Assembly (NCBI RefSeq): GCF_027595985.1
Contig: NC_073307.1
Span: 46,974,509 to 47,038,508 of the forward strand
From: Sorex araneus
Lineage: Eukaryota > Chordata > Mammalia > Eulipotyphla > Soricidae
Direction: 5' to 3'
DNA: 64,000 nt
Below are positions 21,400 through 34,000 of this stretch, piece by piece. The translations under genes were made by a program, and so were the position numbers. How positions within the stretch are numbered: position 1 is the stretch's first letter; each line of letters begins with the position of its first letter. Under the pieces are notes generated by a model. It was not told the DNA's origin and searched no databases. It was given only the letters and a program-made list of their open reading frames with translations.

Positions 21400-21810
21400 C
21401 CAGGAGCTTTGTCCCATGGCCTGGAAGCCAGCCTCACATGCTGGGGGACAAGACAGCTCAGAGAGAAGGGAACACCAAGTAAAGGGTGTTTGGAGGACCC
21501 GCTTGGGTTGGGAGATGCATGCCGAATGTAGACTATGGATCAAACACAATGGCCACTCAATGTCTCTATTGCAAACCACAACACCCCAAAGGACAGAGAG
21601 AGCAAAAGGGAATGCCCTGCCACAGAGGTGGGGTGGGGTGGGGTGGATGGGACGGGGGTGGTGGTGGTGGGAAGGATGTTGGGACCACTGGTGGTAGAAA
21701 ATGGGCACTGGTGGAGGGATGGGTACTCGATCATTTTATGACTGAAGCGCAAGCACGAAAGTTTGCAAGTCTGTTGCTGTACCTCACGGTGATTCGCTAA
21801 TTTTTTTTTT
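21400..21810 (+). mobile_element. 5'-truncated L1-type 3' end with G-quadruplex motif
   Basis: About 410 bp between copies of AAGAACTTGTCCTT (about 21387-21400 and 21812-21825), ending CACGGTGATTCGC and a T/A-rich tail. It holds GGTGGGGTGGGGTGGGG at about 21628 and a G-rich tract. A guanine-rich polypurine tract is typical of mammalian L1 3' UTRs; the L1 label is inference. Confidence 0.55.
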
Positions 21811-21979
21811 AAAGAACTTGTCCTTGTTTGGAAAATTGACACTAAGCAAAAAGGGGCATGATTCTGTAACCTAATCTCAAGTGAATAAAAAGTTTACTGA
21901 GCAAATGTTCAAGTGGTAAGTAAAGCAAAGATTTAACAATTGCCGAATAATCTCTATAAGAGAACTAACTAAAGGAGAT

Positions 21980-22660
21980 TAGAACTATTCCTGCAATTTT
22001 TTGTTTTGAAGTTTTAATAAACCTAACAGAAATGAATGAGACTATATCAAATGTAAAACCCCTTTTATGGCAAAAGAAATGGGCTAAAATAAAAATACCC
22101 TGCTGAAAATATTTGCACACATCCGATAGAGGGCTAATATCCAAAATCTATAAATGTGCCCCCCAAACAAAACACCCCCTCCCCCCAAGGAAACAGGAAA
22201 TACCCTCATTCACTGTTAGTGGGAATGTTATCTGCTTCAACCTCAGCAAAACAGCACGATGACTCCACCAAGTTAAGGACAGAGCCTCTGTAGGACCCAG
22301 AGATTCTCAGGCAGCCCCGAACAAAAACATTTGAAAAGGTACATGGACAACAATGTTCATTGCAATGCTCAGTGTGTCAGAATATGTAAACAACTCAAAT
22401 GCCTATGAATGGATAAAGAAGTTGTTATATACGCAAGTGAATATGATGCAGCTTGAAGATGAAATCATGCAGTGTGCTGCAATGCAGATCGAACCGGAGG
22501 GCATCACGTTAAGTGAAGTCAGAGGGTGGACAAATTACCAACGCTCTCCCTCATCTGTGGAACAGACTCAGAGAAACAGTACCAAACAAAGGCAAACCCT
22601 TGGCTTTGAATTATACAATTAACAGAGGAATGGAACAACGATGAAAATAGAGGTGATAAG
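21980..22660 (+). mobile_element. Old L1 ORF2 end and 3' UTR
   Basis: GATAGAGGGCTAATATCCAA, CTCAAATGCCTATGAATGGA plus TAAAGAAG, and GAGGGCATCACGTTAAGTGA follow the order of well-known mammalian L1 3' regions (end of ORF2, then the ATGGATAAAGAA and GGGCATTATGCTAAGTGA blocks). Coding is broken. Confidence 0.8.
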
Positions 22661-22711
22661 AGTCAGTGGTGGAACACAGTAACTAGAAATGTCAATATCA
22701 TAAACTTTATG

Positions 22712-22840
22712 ACTACTAGGACTGCAGCAACCTGAGTTTGATCCCTGGCAAACCAGATAGTCCCCCAAACATAATTCCTGAATGCAGAGGCAGAAATAAT
22801 CCCTGAACATCACTGGGTGACCTCCCAAACAAAACAAAGC
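22712..22840 (+). mobile_element. SOR SINE, degenerate
   Basis: CTGAGTTTGATCCCTGGCAA and CTGAACATCACTGGGTGACC. Confidence 0.55.
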
Positions 22841-22889
22841 TATTGTAATCATGTTTCTGAAACTATATATATATCTATATATATATAGG

Positions 22890-23050
22890 CCCCCAAATAG
22901 CATTAGGAGGTAGGGTGCTTGCCCACACACTGTCAACCCTGGTCTGATACCCCGTACTATGGGTGACCCCTTGAGCACTGCCTGAGTGGTCCCTGCCTAG
23001 GCAGAGCTGAGTACACTCTGAGCAGCTTGGTGTGCAGTTCACCCCCCAAA
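22890..23050 (+). mobile_element. SOR SINE, degenerate
   Basis: GAGGTAGGGTGCTTGCCCAC and CCTTGAGCACTGCCTGAGTG. Confidence 0.5.
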
Positions 23051-23747
23051 TAATATAAAAAGTGATAAAGAAAAAATGCAGTGCCGGGGAGACTCCAGGT
23101 CAGCTTTGTGCAAGGGAGGTGTTTTAGATGTGTACTATATACAACTATGGATAGTAGTAACTCAATTATAAAGCTGGAGAACTGAGGCTTGGAAAGGCAA
23201 TTCTCTAAAAGAGCGCCAAAATAACTCATCTCTATTTCCCATGATGTAACATAATGTACTTTAACCACCACCAGATGATCCATCTCAACCTTTCCACAGC
23301 TTTCTATCTAAACTTAAGTTCCAAAGGTAAACTTCAATCATGACATCAGCTAGTTTTAGTCATCTATTTACAGGTTTGACAAGTGCCTTTTCTTCTCTTG
23401 TGAATGATCCTGGTCTCCAGACTAAATGCCTCCAAACCTTTTCCTCAATCCCTGCTTTCGAGACCCCCTCCACAGATATTCCTAACTTTGTCCAACCCTT
23501 TATTTAGGCTTTGAGTCAGACACCACGGTGCTTGTTATGAACGCATTTTAACCGTTCATAATTGTCATTCCTTAAATGGATTTGTAGTTTAAATTTTGTC
23601 ATACTCAATGCTCTACCTATTTAGGAATTTTTCATGTAAATTATTTGCTTCCACATTTGCCTTGGCATTGTCCTTTCTTCAAAGTTATTAAGATTGAGCT
23701 GGATACCCTTCTCAGGTAATTACTGTAGTACCTGAAAGTTTATTTTT

Positions 23748-23905
23748 TGTGGCACACTCAGCAGTGTTCAGTAAGGATTACACGTGGATCTGCACTCAGG
23801 GATTATCCTGTACTACTTGGGATTAATATGCAGTGGAGAGAATGAAAGCAGGATCAGCTGTGTACAAAGCAAATGCTCTAACCCTGCTGCACCATCGTCC
23901 CATCC
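23748..23905 (-). mobile_element. SOR SINE, degenerate
   Basis: GCACACTCAGCAGTGTTCAG and AAAGCAAATGCTCTAACCC. Confidence 0.5.
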
Positions 23906-25224
23906 CTCAATGCTTATCCTTCAGAAATCTCTGCATCTGCAATTTTGGTATAAAATGCTATTTCATCCTAACAACACAGTGAGCTATTAAATAAGCTATC
24001 TTAGTCAACATCTAAAGTAAACTTGAAGTTTACCATGATGCCCAAACCAGGTCAATTATCTTTAAATTCTTCTGGATCCAAATATTTACCTATGGAAAAA
24101 AAAAATCATTGGAGCTATAAATTGCTAGACAAAAGAAATTACCATTTAAGTATGAAATGAACTATACTTCCGGGTTGACCACACCATCTCTGTTTTCTCC
24201 TCTATTGGCTTAAGTTTTCAAAAGAGCCAGAGGCTTTAACTCAGCTACTGAGTCATGACACTATTCCTAAAACAATTTTCAGAATTTTGACTTGACAACT
24301 TGGATGCAGAAGTTCCTAAAGAAATCTTTCCCAGAGACTAACCATGTAGTAAAGGTCTTCCTCCTCTTTTTGTGATGCCAGGGATTAAGCCAGGCCAAGG
24401 CTCCACTGCTGAACAGCACAAAGGTAGAATGAACCAATTCTGGTGACCCGGCTAAAACCCAGCTGGGACTAAACAGAAAAATTAAATGGGAATTTCCAGG
24501 ACAGCTTAAACTTGCTGAGTGTGTTCTCACTGTAGAATTCTCGTAGCTGGATTCACTATCTCAAACACAATGTATTCAGCTATCAACATGCTATGTGTCA
24601 ACATGATATGTGGGACAGCTGTAACTCTAATAGCCGTTGTTGCTCAATATTTTCCATGACTCTTTTTATGTCCCTTAGAATAGCTTTAGTAAGTCATTTC
24701 CAGAAACAAATACTCCAACAATATGCCACTTGTGATTAAAAACAAATACACCGCCCAATTATATTAACTTACATTTGATTCATTACTGTATTTGGCTGTC
24801 TGAAGAGGATACTAAAAATAACAACTTTATCCTAAGAAGGGAGTAGGGGTCTCTCAAATGTTGTGCACAACGGTAACAGGAAGGGACTGTCTCATTTGAA
24901 GCAGAGGGCACATCCAAGACACGATTGGCTGGCAAACTTACTGTATCTCACAGACCTTAACATTTTGGTCGCGTGACTATAATTTTTAAAAGTTGCAAAA
25001 GCCCAGAATATTGTCACTTTATCAGTCTGGCTCAGAAAGACCAAAATTATCTGAAAGGAGTGCTAAATCTTCAGGCACCGAGCTAAAAAATGAAGCTAGA
25101 ACTCCCATAGTTCATTCACTCTACTAAGTTGTAAGAGCCTATCTTCAGATTTTGTTAACTATTAGAGAACCAAAACTAGCTCATTGGCTTGAACTATAAA
25201 GTCCTCTGGGCATTTTTATTATTT

Positions 25225-25355
25225 TGGGGCCACATACCAAGAAAGTGCTCAGGGATTACTTTTGGTGGTGCTTGTTATGTGGTGCGGGGGATCTGAGACA
25301 GGATTGGCTGTACGCAAGGCTGACGCCTTAATCCCTATACTATCTCTCCAGTTGT
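25225..25355 (-). mobile_element. SOR SINE, degenerate
   Basis: TTGGGGCCACATACCAAGAA and ATACTATCTCTCCAGTT. It is the last SINE before the gene's 3' end. Confidence 0.55.
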
Positions 25356-26174
25356 CTGCTACTTTTAAATCGGAATTTAGGCTTTATACTCAACAGTACT
25401 GCAAGAACTAGTAGAAACAGGGAAGTCGGCATTGATGACACCAGGAGCACTCAGGGCAGAAAGGCTGTAGATCATCCTTAGTATTTGCAAGAAAATAAAA
25501 GCAACTCTCCAAAAATCCATTTGTAGGCCGTAAGAGCATCAGCACAACCATACGGGAGGAGATAACCAGTCTCTCCCTTCATATAGATTCCTTTTTATTT
25601 TCTTGTCATACCTTCCCAAAACAAGACATTCAACAGTAGTTAGAATGGCCATCTCCCAACATTTAAAAAAACTGCACCCTCAGTGGGTGAACAAAGGAAG
25701 AGTAGTAACCTAGAGTTCAGCTGAGGAAGCCACTGTGGAGCCTTAAGTGGTGAGTTCTTCCAATTTCAGAGTGATGTGTCTTCAACTTGTATCATCATTT
25801 TAGTGGAAAAACATAAATTTAATTTTGGTGAAATGAGATTCATCTCCCGACAGGATTAGTAACATCATTCACTGAATTTCACATTCTTCTTTTGTGAAGA
25901 AAATGAATGGTAGCTAGAAGATCAATGGGATTCCAGCTCCAGCTGCAGATGGAATGACAATATACCAGGACAAAAACACCTAAATTTTGATTTACAAAGC
26001 TAACAGCAGTTTTCAACCCACAACTTAATTACAGACCTACTACACCACAACCTTTTCAAATGGCAAAAATACAAAAAAGTGTTACAAAAATATTTCAGAA
26101 AAAGTGCATAGTCTAAGTGCATAGTAAATAAAAGCACTGAAAAATATCTTGCTAGAGGGAGTTCAGCTTTGAAA

Positions 26175-28026
26175 GTTAATACCAAAGCCAAACATTTTTA
26201 TTTTACACAAACTATACTCAAAAATAGCTTTATGAGACTGATTTCTGGCTAAAAGTATCAAAGGGTTTATTAGTCAAGAAACAAATACCTTAACTGACAT
26301 GGGAGGATAGAAAAGAAACCAAGATGCCAATCCCCGAAGTTCACACTCATTAAGTTTTCTGCAGTGTGACGGTGCTAATATATCCTTCAATGGCAGAAAT
26401 GTGGTAATCCTGGAATTATTGCTAAAGTTGTTTTCAAATTAAAAAAAAAAACTTTTTTAAAAACCTGACACAATCTGACCGAACGTGCCAATTTACAGCT
26501 TCAAGGCTACTTTACAAAATACCTACATTTACACAATAGACTCCTGGCAGCATTTTCAGACAAATCCTTTTACTTAATCCTGACATGCTATAAATGATTA
26601 AATTACAGTTTAAAGAACTGTCAATAAGCTTTTATCTAGGGTCAGAAAAAAAACAAACAGCCTTTGATTGAGAGAGGCGGGCAGGTAACGTAAAGAGCTG
26701 GATGGGGCTAGGGAGGGTAAGCCATCACAGGAACCTCATTGGCCTGGATGCTCTTCACAAGGGTTAAGTGTCAATCTACTCTAAACCAACTAACATGAAA
26801 CTTAATAAAAATCTTACAGCCAAACCCTTTAAAGCTTTCATTTCTACTCAAAATCAGTCCAGCTATTAATCTGCTGTGGCAGGGATTACAATATCAAGAC
26901 TAGGCAGATGCAGTTCTGCAAGTTATTTTAAAAAAAAAGTGAAGAGAAAGAATGCCTTTCCCCTTCAAAGTGTTTTAAATAAAAACCAAGAAAAAAGATT
27001 AATACATTAAAACGAAAATTATTTGCAAAGGATATTATGTAACAAATGGTTTAAAGTAGTCTATTAAAAAAAAAAGTGGGGCAATTTTGATTTCTTAGTG
27101 AGTCAGCAAGGCATTTTTGTTAAAAAAAAATCTCATTTCCTTACAGAAACAGTTTTTAGTTTTTAATGAACTTGTAAACAAAAAAAGCTCCCATTTCAAA
27201 ATAAAAACAAAATCCCAGGTCATATAGATGTTTACAGTGATTACATTTATCTAAGCAACATACATACATGTTCAGTTGTAAGATGTTAACTAAATCTGTG
27301 TGACAAATATGCTGTTTTTTTTTTAATACCAATACCAAGAACATTATAGAGTTAATGCAGAGTCCTAAGGATAATCTAGTAGTCACTAAGTTTTTTTCTT
27401 AAGTCTTCATTTTAGATGCTGTTATTTTCTAGCACAGGTAAGCAGGCAGAGTCTTTCATATGCTCAAACACTGGAATCTTTGGTTGCTACCTTATCAGCT
27501 GGCTTGCAAACAAGAAGCCAACCACTTAAAGAATGTTTTAAGTGAACAACTTGCAAAACCCAGGGATAGATAAACCCTAAGAATGCACAATTGTGAGCAT
27601 TTACAACCATCACAACTGTGGCTGAAGACTGTTCATGCCATTCTTCTGAAATGAGATCTCAAAGCATTATAGTTCAAAGTAAAAGGTTTAACAAAACAAA
27701 CAAAAAAAATTGGCATATGCACAATTTCTCCAATTTGTGTGTCAACCATTTAGTTAACTTTTCCACTTGAAAAAATGCAATAGAAAACTGGACACCAAGT
27801 TTCACTATCTCAGTTAATATTCACAATTACAGCGGTTACAACTCAGGATACAGCATCACCAATGCTGCTCAGAGCCAGTTTATACTGAAATTAAGTTCTT
27901 TACACCAAGTAAATGGTTGTCCACAACCACTGGCTAGTGTACATATGAACTAAAACGTCTAGATTTGGGGAGAAACAAATGCTGCTCCAATCATCTGCTC
28001 TGCTTCTTCCGTTCCTCAATTCATGC
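26175..28026 (-). other. CSNK1A1: CSNK1A1 3' UTR (left end approximate)
   Basis: The sequence continues from the stop codon without SINE insertion. It resembles the mammalian CSNK1A1 3' UTR over at least its first ~1 kb, for example the GTTGTGGACAACCATTTACT and TGACTCACTAAGAAATC segments on the minus strand. It is AT-rich with several A/T runs. Polyadenylation signals AATAAA occur at 26266-26271 and 26197-26202, a variant ATTAAA at 25818-25823 and another AATAAA at 25594-25599, so the true end may lie further left. Which signal is used cannot be decided from sequence alone. Confidence 0.75.
26197..26202 (-). promoter_or_regulatory. CSNK1A1: Candidate poly(A) signal AATAAA for CSNK1A1
   Basis: The canonical hexamer on the minus strand lies about 1.8 kb after the stop. 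A second AATAAA lies 69 bp upstream in transcript order (26266-26271), and weaker alternatives lie further downstream in transcript order. Confidence 0.4.
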
Positions 28027-28034
28027 TCAGAAAC
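28027..28034 (-). CDS. CSNK1A1: CSNK1A1 last coding bases (Gly336 end, Phe337, stop)
   Basis: After the acceptor TTTAACAG the last exon begins GTTTCTGA. This completes Gly336, encodes Phe337 and stops at TGA (28027-28029). Only eight coding bases lie in this exon; the rest is 3' UTR. The exon is 8.5 kb from the preceding one. The downstream text GCATGAATTGAGGAACGGAA follows closely what I know of mammalian CSNK1A1 3' UTRs, confirming the assignment. Confidence 0.93.
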
Positions 28035-31000
28035 CTGTTAAAGAATGAAAATAGAAAAAAAATTTAGAATTTCAAGTCATGAACAATTTTCTATGCATTT
28101 TTTGAAGGGGGGGTGTGGAGTGGGGCAAGATAGATACTAGGACTTCATATACAAGGAAAAAAGCTTTTGCACCTCAAACAGAGAAATTGGTGGAAGCCAA
28201 TAATTGTTCTGGGGCAGCTCAGAGGTTCCTGGCTCTGCACTCAGGAATCACTGCTGTCTGTGCTCAGAAGACCAAATGAGATGCTGGGGATCGAATCTAG
28301 AGCCAGCACAAGTTCCCTACCCCTTCTGTGATCTCTCTGGTCCTGCCAATAGCTAGTTTAGAATGGTGACCTGTGCTAAGAGAATCATCAATAATTCAAC
28401 TGAGCCTGTTTGGTTCACTTTCATATTTTTAGTACCTAAAACAATGATGTGTTTAAATATGTGAAATGAGCTAAAAATTATCGCTTAAATTATGATAAAG
28501 TATTTTTAACTATGCCACAAACAGGAAATATTCTGTATTATTTTTGGTACAGGTAATGAGGAAGAGTAGCTTCAAGGCATAAATCACCTATCTCATCTAT
28601 GCCACTAAGCACAAATCTAAGGTGTTTGATTTTTTTAATACAAAACCAGACTGAGTTTCTAAGTGTTTACATAGGGCCGAGAGAGCTAGTACAGCAGGTA
28701 GGGCATTTGCTAATGAGTGACCTGGGCTAGACTCCAGCTCCTTATACTGCTCCCCCTCTATTCCCCTTCCCTGCCCCCACCCCCCGGGCCCTAAAGAATC
28801 TAGTGATTCTTTAGCGCAGAAGTAGGAGCCCTGAGCACTGCTAGGTGAGCGTACAAAACAAAAAAGCTGGATTTGGGGTCAGAGAGATGCTTTACTGGTT
28901 TTAAGTAAGCCTTTCTGTTCTGAAACACACTACTTCTGTTCCTCCTTGAAATTAGACCATAAGGTTTCACTAACAGGCATTTCTTTCTCTGCATGAAAAT
29001 CCAATCATCACCTTCTTTCACATTTAGGGCCCCATTTTATTTGGTTTTGGGGGGTGTTCACACCCAACAAAGCTTAGGAGTTACTCCTAGCTCTGCACTC
29101 CGAAATTATGCCTGGTGGTGCTCAGGGGACCATATAGGATGCTGGGTATTGAACCTGGGTTCACCGCATGCAAGGGAAATGCCCTACCTGCTGTATTACC
29201 ACTCTGGCTCCTTGGCCCCATTTTAAGAATGCTCACTTGACCATCATCAACTTTTTTTTTTTTTCGTTTTGTTACCGACTGGATTCCACGGGACATCAAA
29301 AGACCGTGTGGCCGCCCACCTACGAGATGGTCAGACTTCTTCGTCAAAACCCTGAATGGGGGCTGGAGCAATAGCACAGCGGGTAGGGCGTTTGCCTTGC
29401 ACGCGGCTGACCCGGATTTGATTCCCAGCATCCCGTATGGTCCCCCGAGCACCACCAGGGGTAATTCCTGAGTGCAGAGCCAGGAATAACCCATATGCAT
29501 CGCTGGGTGTGACCCCAAAAAAACCCAAAAACCAAAAAAAAAAAAAAAGCCCTGAATGAACAGTTTAAGGCTCGTCCCATTCCTGGAGCAAGCAAATACC
29601 ATTGGGCTACACTAGCACGTGACAGGGACAAATGGAGATGTTACTGGCGCCTGCTCGAGCAAATCGAAGATCAACGGGATGACAAGTGATACAAGTGATT
29701 TGGGTCACTCCTGGCAATGCATGGGGTTACCTCCTGGCATTGCACTCAGGAATTACTCCTGGCGGTGCTCAGGGGATCATAGAGAATGCTGGGAATCAAA
29801 CCCGGGCCAGCAGTTTGCAAAGCAAACAGCCTTCCCACTGTGCTATTGCTCCAGCTTTAAAATACTGAAAGTCAATCTCACTCTAGTCCATGAGGTTTGT
29901 TGTCATTTCTTTAACACAAACCAAGCTGTCAATCAGACTGTTCCTTTCCTTGTATTTTTCAAACATTTTTGGACCAACATCTCCAGACAGGCGTTGTGGA
30001 TGATCTAACACCACTCATTTTCGGTTTCCTGGTAAATACCTTTCGCTGCTAGTTTTTTTTCATTTAAGGGCAGTAAGCCACCTCCATTCATTTAGCACAT
30101 TTATTGTATGAAGTAAGCCCTCAAGAGTTGTGAAGTGCTCAATCTGTCTCTCCACTGTGCCTCTACATGCTGAGGTGTTGAAAAAACCTGTCTAACTAAG
30201 AACTAAAGTTCAGAAAGCTAAAGTCAACAGTGATAATCAAGCTTTCTGGAAATGAACTTCACCACAGACAATGATTACTTACATCTAATGCATATTATTC
30301 AACTGGATTGCCAAGGTGAACATATGAATACTTTTAAGTTAATTCTGAATTAAAAATTAAAACCCAGGGAATCAGAAAAAGTATGGCAGATAAGGTGCCT
30401 GCCCTAAAAGCAGCTGATCCAGCTTTGATTCCTGACACCACATGTGGTACACCCTGAGCATGCCAGAAATGATTCCTGAGCACAGCTGGGTGAGGCCCAA
30501 AACAAAATAAAAATAAGGGCTGCACTGAGAGCTGCTCTTCATTTGAGAACTCTGTAATTGATCTCTGGCAGGGCAGAGTCTCATAATTCCTCCAGGCAAC
30601 TGATTTGCAAGCATCAAGCTGGGAGTAGCCCCTGAATAGTACCTGGTATGCCCCTCAAAACAAAACAAAACAAAAAACTATCATAACCCAATGTTTGAAA
30701 GTAGACTAAACTGATATAATAGCTACACAGAGTGACCCATACTACATTAAGCATTTCAAGTTCTGCAATTATTCTTAAATGTGATTTAAAAGTTTTCATG
30801 GTATAAAATTATTGAATTTTTTTATAGTTTAATTGGAGTTTATAATTAACTGCACTGAATATTCAAATAGTTTTAAAATGGAAAGCCACCATCACAAAAA
30901 GAAAATGTAAATTACATTGCCAAATATTAGAAAAGGATATATGTAACATGGGTTACAAATTTTATCTAGGTAAGAACAGCATCTGTTCATCTTTGAACCT

Positions 31001-34000
31001 GCTACTAGTGGATTTTTTTTGGGTCAGTTAATAATTATATATGCTTAGAGGTAGGTATGCTTAAAGTTTAGCCTAACAATAATCCTGGCAGACTAGTGCA
31101 GCAGTCAAATCCAGATTTAACTCTTCAGATTGGTCAATGGTAGGATACTCCACCCAGGAATCAGCATTTCTCCAGTGAATTGTTCTAAGAAGTTACTGTT
31201 GATGTTTAGGCAAAATCTCAATATAGGAGAGTTCAGCAGGTATTCAATCTTCAATCTTCAAGTATTAAGCATCCTTTTCTTAAGGATCTATTAGTCCTTG
31301 TTTTTAAAAATCTTGAATTTAGTTGATGTCTCCTGGCATTAAGAAGTCCAACACCCATCTTCACTGCAAGAGCTGGTAGATTAAGGGATGACTTGTGTTG
31401 TTTCCCCCTAAAACAAGAGGGAAGGAAATAAAATGTTAAAACCAGGCTGGAGGATTAATGGTGGGCTTCTTCAGGAATTAATTTATTGATTTCTGCTACA
31501 CTTAATTTCTTTTCAAATTTACAAAAGAAAAGCTTATTTTTACATAACTAGTAGATCCCATCTATCAATTTATGCTTATATTTGTGAAGTTCTGATTTTC
31601 AGAATCACAAATTCATTTGAAAGGCTATTTAATAGTTAGGTTTTATGATAAGCCTTTGAAACTGAAGACTCAGGGGCTGGAGAGATAATACAGTCAGTAC
31701 TATTACACATGTAGCACAGTACATGTTTGCCTTGCACAGGGCTGACCCGGTTAATCTCCAGCATCAATTCCCCGAGCACCACCAGGAGTAAAATCCTGAG
31801 CACAGAGCCAGGAATAAACTCTGAGCAGCACAGCCAGGTATGTCCAAAACAAAGACAAAAATAAACTGATAATTCATTAATAGTGTAAGTACTTAATATT
31901 CTTTGTGAAATGTCATTTATATATACTTTTTTGTTGTTGCCGCCGTTGTTTTTTTCCCAAAGAATTAAGCTCTGGGGACTTAAAAAATCTCATATTGGCA
32001 TTCAAAAGGAAAACCGGGACAGAAAGATAGCATCGCAGGTAAGGCACTTGCTTTGCAATGGCTGGCCGGGGTCCAGTCACAAGCCATCTCATATGGTTCT
32101 CCGAGCACCCCTAGGAGTGATTCCTGACTGCAGAGCCAGGAGTAAACCACTGAACATTGCTGAGTGTGCCCCAAAATGAAACAGACAAAAAACAAAAAAA
32201 GGAAGATAAAATTGGGGAAAAAAATACCCATACATTGGAGCCAGAGAGATAAATTCAGCTGCCAGTTTGCTTTGCATGTAGCTTTGTCCCTAGTACAAGG
32301 TCCCCCAAGTACCACCAAGAATGATCCCTGAGCAGAGAGGCAGAAGTAGCCAGCCTTTGAGCATCACGGTTTCTGGTCTCAAAGTCAAAAGACTCTACAT
32401 TAACTCCTTTTCCACAGAAACTAAAAATTGGGAAATATTTTCTATTTAAATCGGTATTAATATTGACAAAATTAAAAGTTGAAAGAGATTAAAAAATACT
32501 TTACTTTTATTATTATGAATTAGATGAAGGAAACCTAAATGAAGTAGCACACTAAACCTTCCAAACTACTGAAAAAAACAAACTGGGGAGATCTGACTCA
32601 TTCAATTTGAATTCTATTAACCATTCATTCATTCTGCTACAGATTTCTGAAGTTGTTGAATTTTCAAATACCTGTTACATCTGACTCTTTTCCCAACTGG
32701 CAGATGGTCTGCATTCTCCATCACTGAGCCACATCACTGTCATCTTCTGTCTTCTGACTATTCTGTCTTCAGATCATCCGGACAGTCTTAGAGGTTGAAA
32801 AGTTTGAGTGGTACAGCAAGTCTTGGAGACATGGGCTTCAGGTCACCACAAAGCAACTCTTACACCCTTATCTTCATTTCTTGTTGGATTCTATCTTTTC
32901 TCTCCAGTTTCATTGTCCAAAAGTGAAGGGGGTGGGGGTGGGGGGAATGGGGACGCTGACATTTTTCACAGCAAGTAGATGCAGCTCCCTGGCAGTTCTT
33001 TGGATTGAGTAACTTCTGAGCACATCAGTCTTTCCAGTTATTTCAAGGTCTTCCCCTGGGATTTGGGTTACGTTGCTGAGTGACCAGCCACGTTCCTAGC
33101 AGCAATTGGTGAATTCAGAAAAAGTTAAGCTAAACATAAAGGTAGGTGAATCCCAGCAAACACTGGACGGTAAATCAAGGAAGACCATGACATGGTAGGA
33201 TAATGTAAAGTTTTTCTGATCTCCTAATGCCAACAATTTGATAGTCATAGTATTAAAAAAAAAAAAAAAACAGAAAAAACCAAAAACCAGAACAAAACAA
33301 AAAAAACAAAAGAAACCAAAAAAACTATGTTGTGTCAGTAGCAAGAATAGTGAGAAAAACAAAAACAAAAAATGAAACCCCAGGTTCAAATGATGAACTA
33401 TATTACAGATTTATGCGAGTCAACTATGGCTTTAGGACATTTAAAATTCTCCCTATCTGGATTCTGATTTCCTTTTACTGGTTCTTTGTAAATGTCTTGA
33501 AAGCACTTTCCAGATAACCATATGTTAACGAACAAAAAGAGTGAAGTGGATTTGAAGTGGGATTGATGGGAGTATCATCAATCTTTATAAAAATGGTAAT
33601 TATAATTTTATGGCCTTAAAAGTTAGCAGATCATAGGGAATATTAGGACTTGCTTCATAGTATTTTACTTATTTTTATTTTTTTTCCTTTTTGGGTCACA
33701 TCTGGCGATGCACAGGGGTTACTCCTGGCTCATGTACTCAGGAATCACTCCTGGCGGTGCTCAGGGGACCATATGGGATGCTGGGAATCGAACCTAGGTC
33801 GGCGGCGTGCAAGGCAAACGCCCTACCCACTATGCTATAGCTCCAGCCCTGATTCATAGTATTTTAATGGGTTCTGAAACAGCACATTTGGGAAGATCTT
33901 CTCTTTATAAAAACAGCTCGAAATATATATAATATTCGATTAAGCAGCTTCAAATTGTTTTTTGGACAACCTTAATAAACTACTGTTAAACATATAGCTT

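Larger units (their letters stand above)
1..26174. other. Intergenic 3' flank of CSNK1A1
   Basis: No gene was recognised. The left 5 kb is GC-rich and the rest AT-rich and repeat-dense. Stretches without a recognised repeat or gene are about 2140-3950 (GC-rich, around the gap), 5880-6400, 7690-7975, 8580-8930, 11200-11590, 11760-12160, 12470-13050, 14360-15250, 16640-17910, 19800-20050, 20765-21090, 23060-23745 and 23910-25220. I see nothing annotatable in them beyond short simple sequence. Confidence 0.7.

Noticed and set aside
22353..22622. 89-residue open frame
   Set aside because: Lies in the L1 3' UTR, which is noncoding; coincides with known L1 text.
1..26000. Search for the miR-143/miR-145 hairpins that lie beyond the 3' end of CSNK1A1 in human
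   Set aside because: Neither mature sequence was found on reading; they are probably further left than this window.
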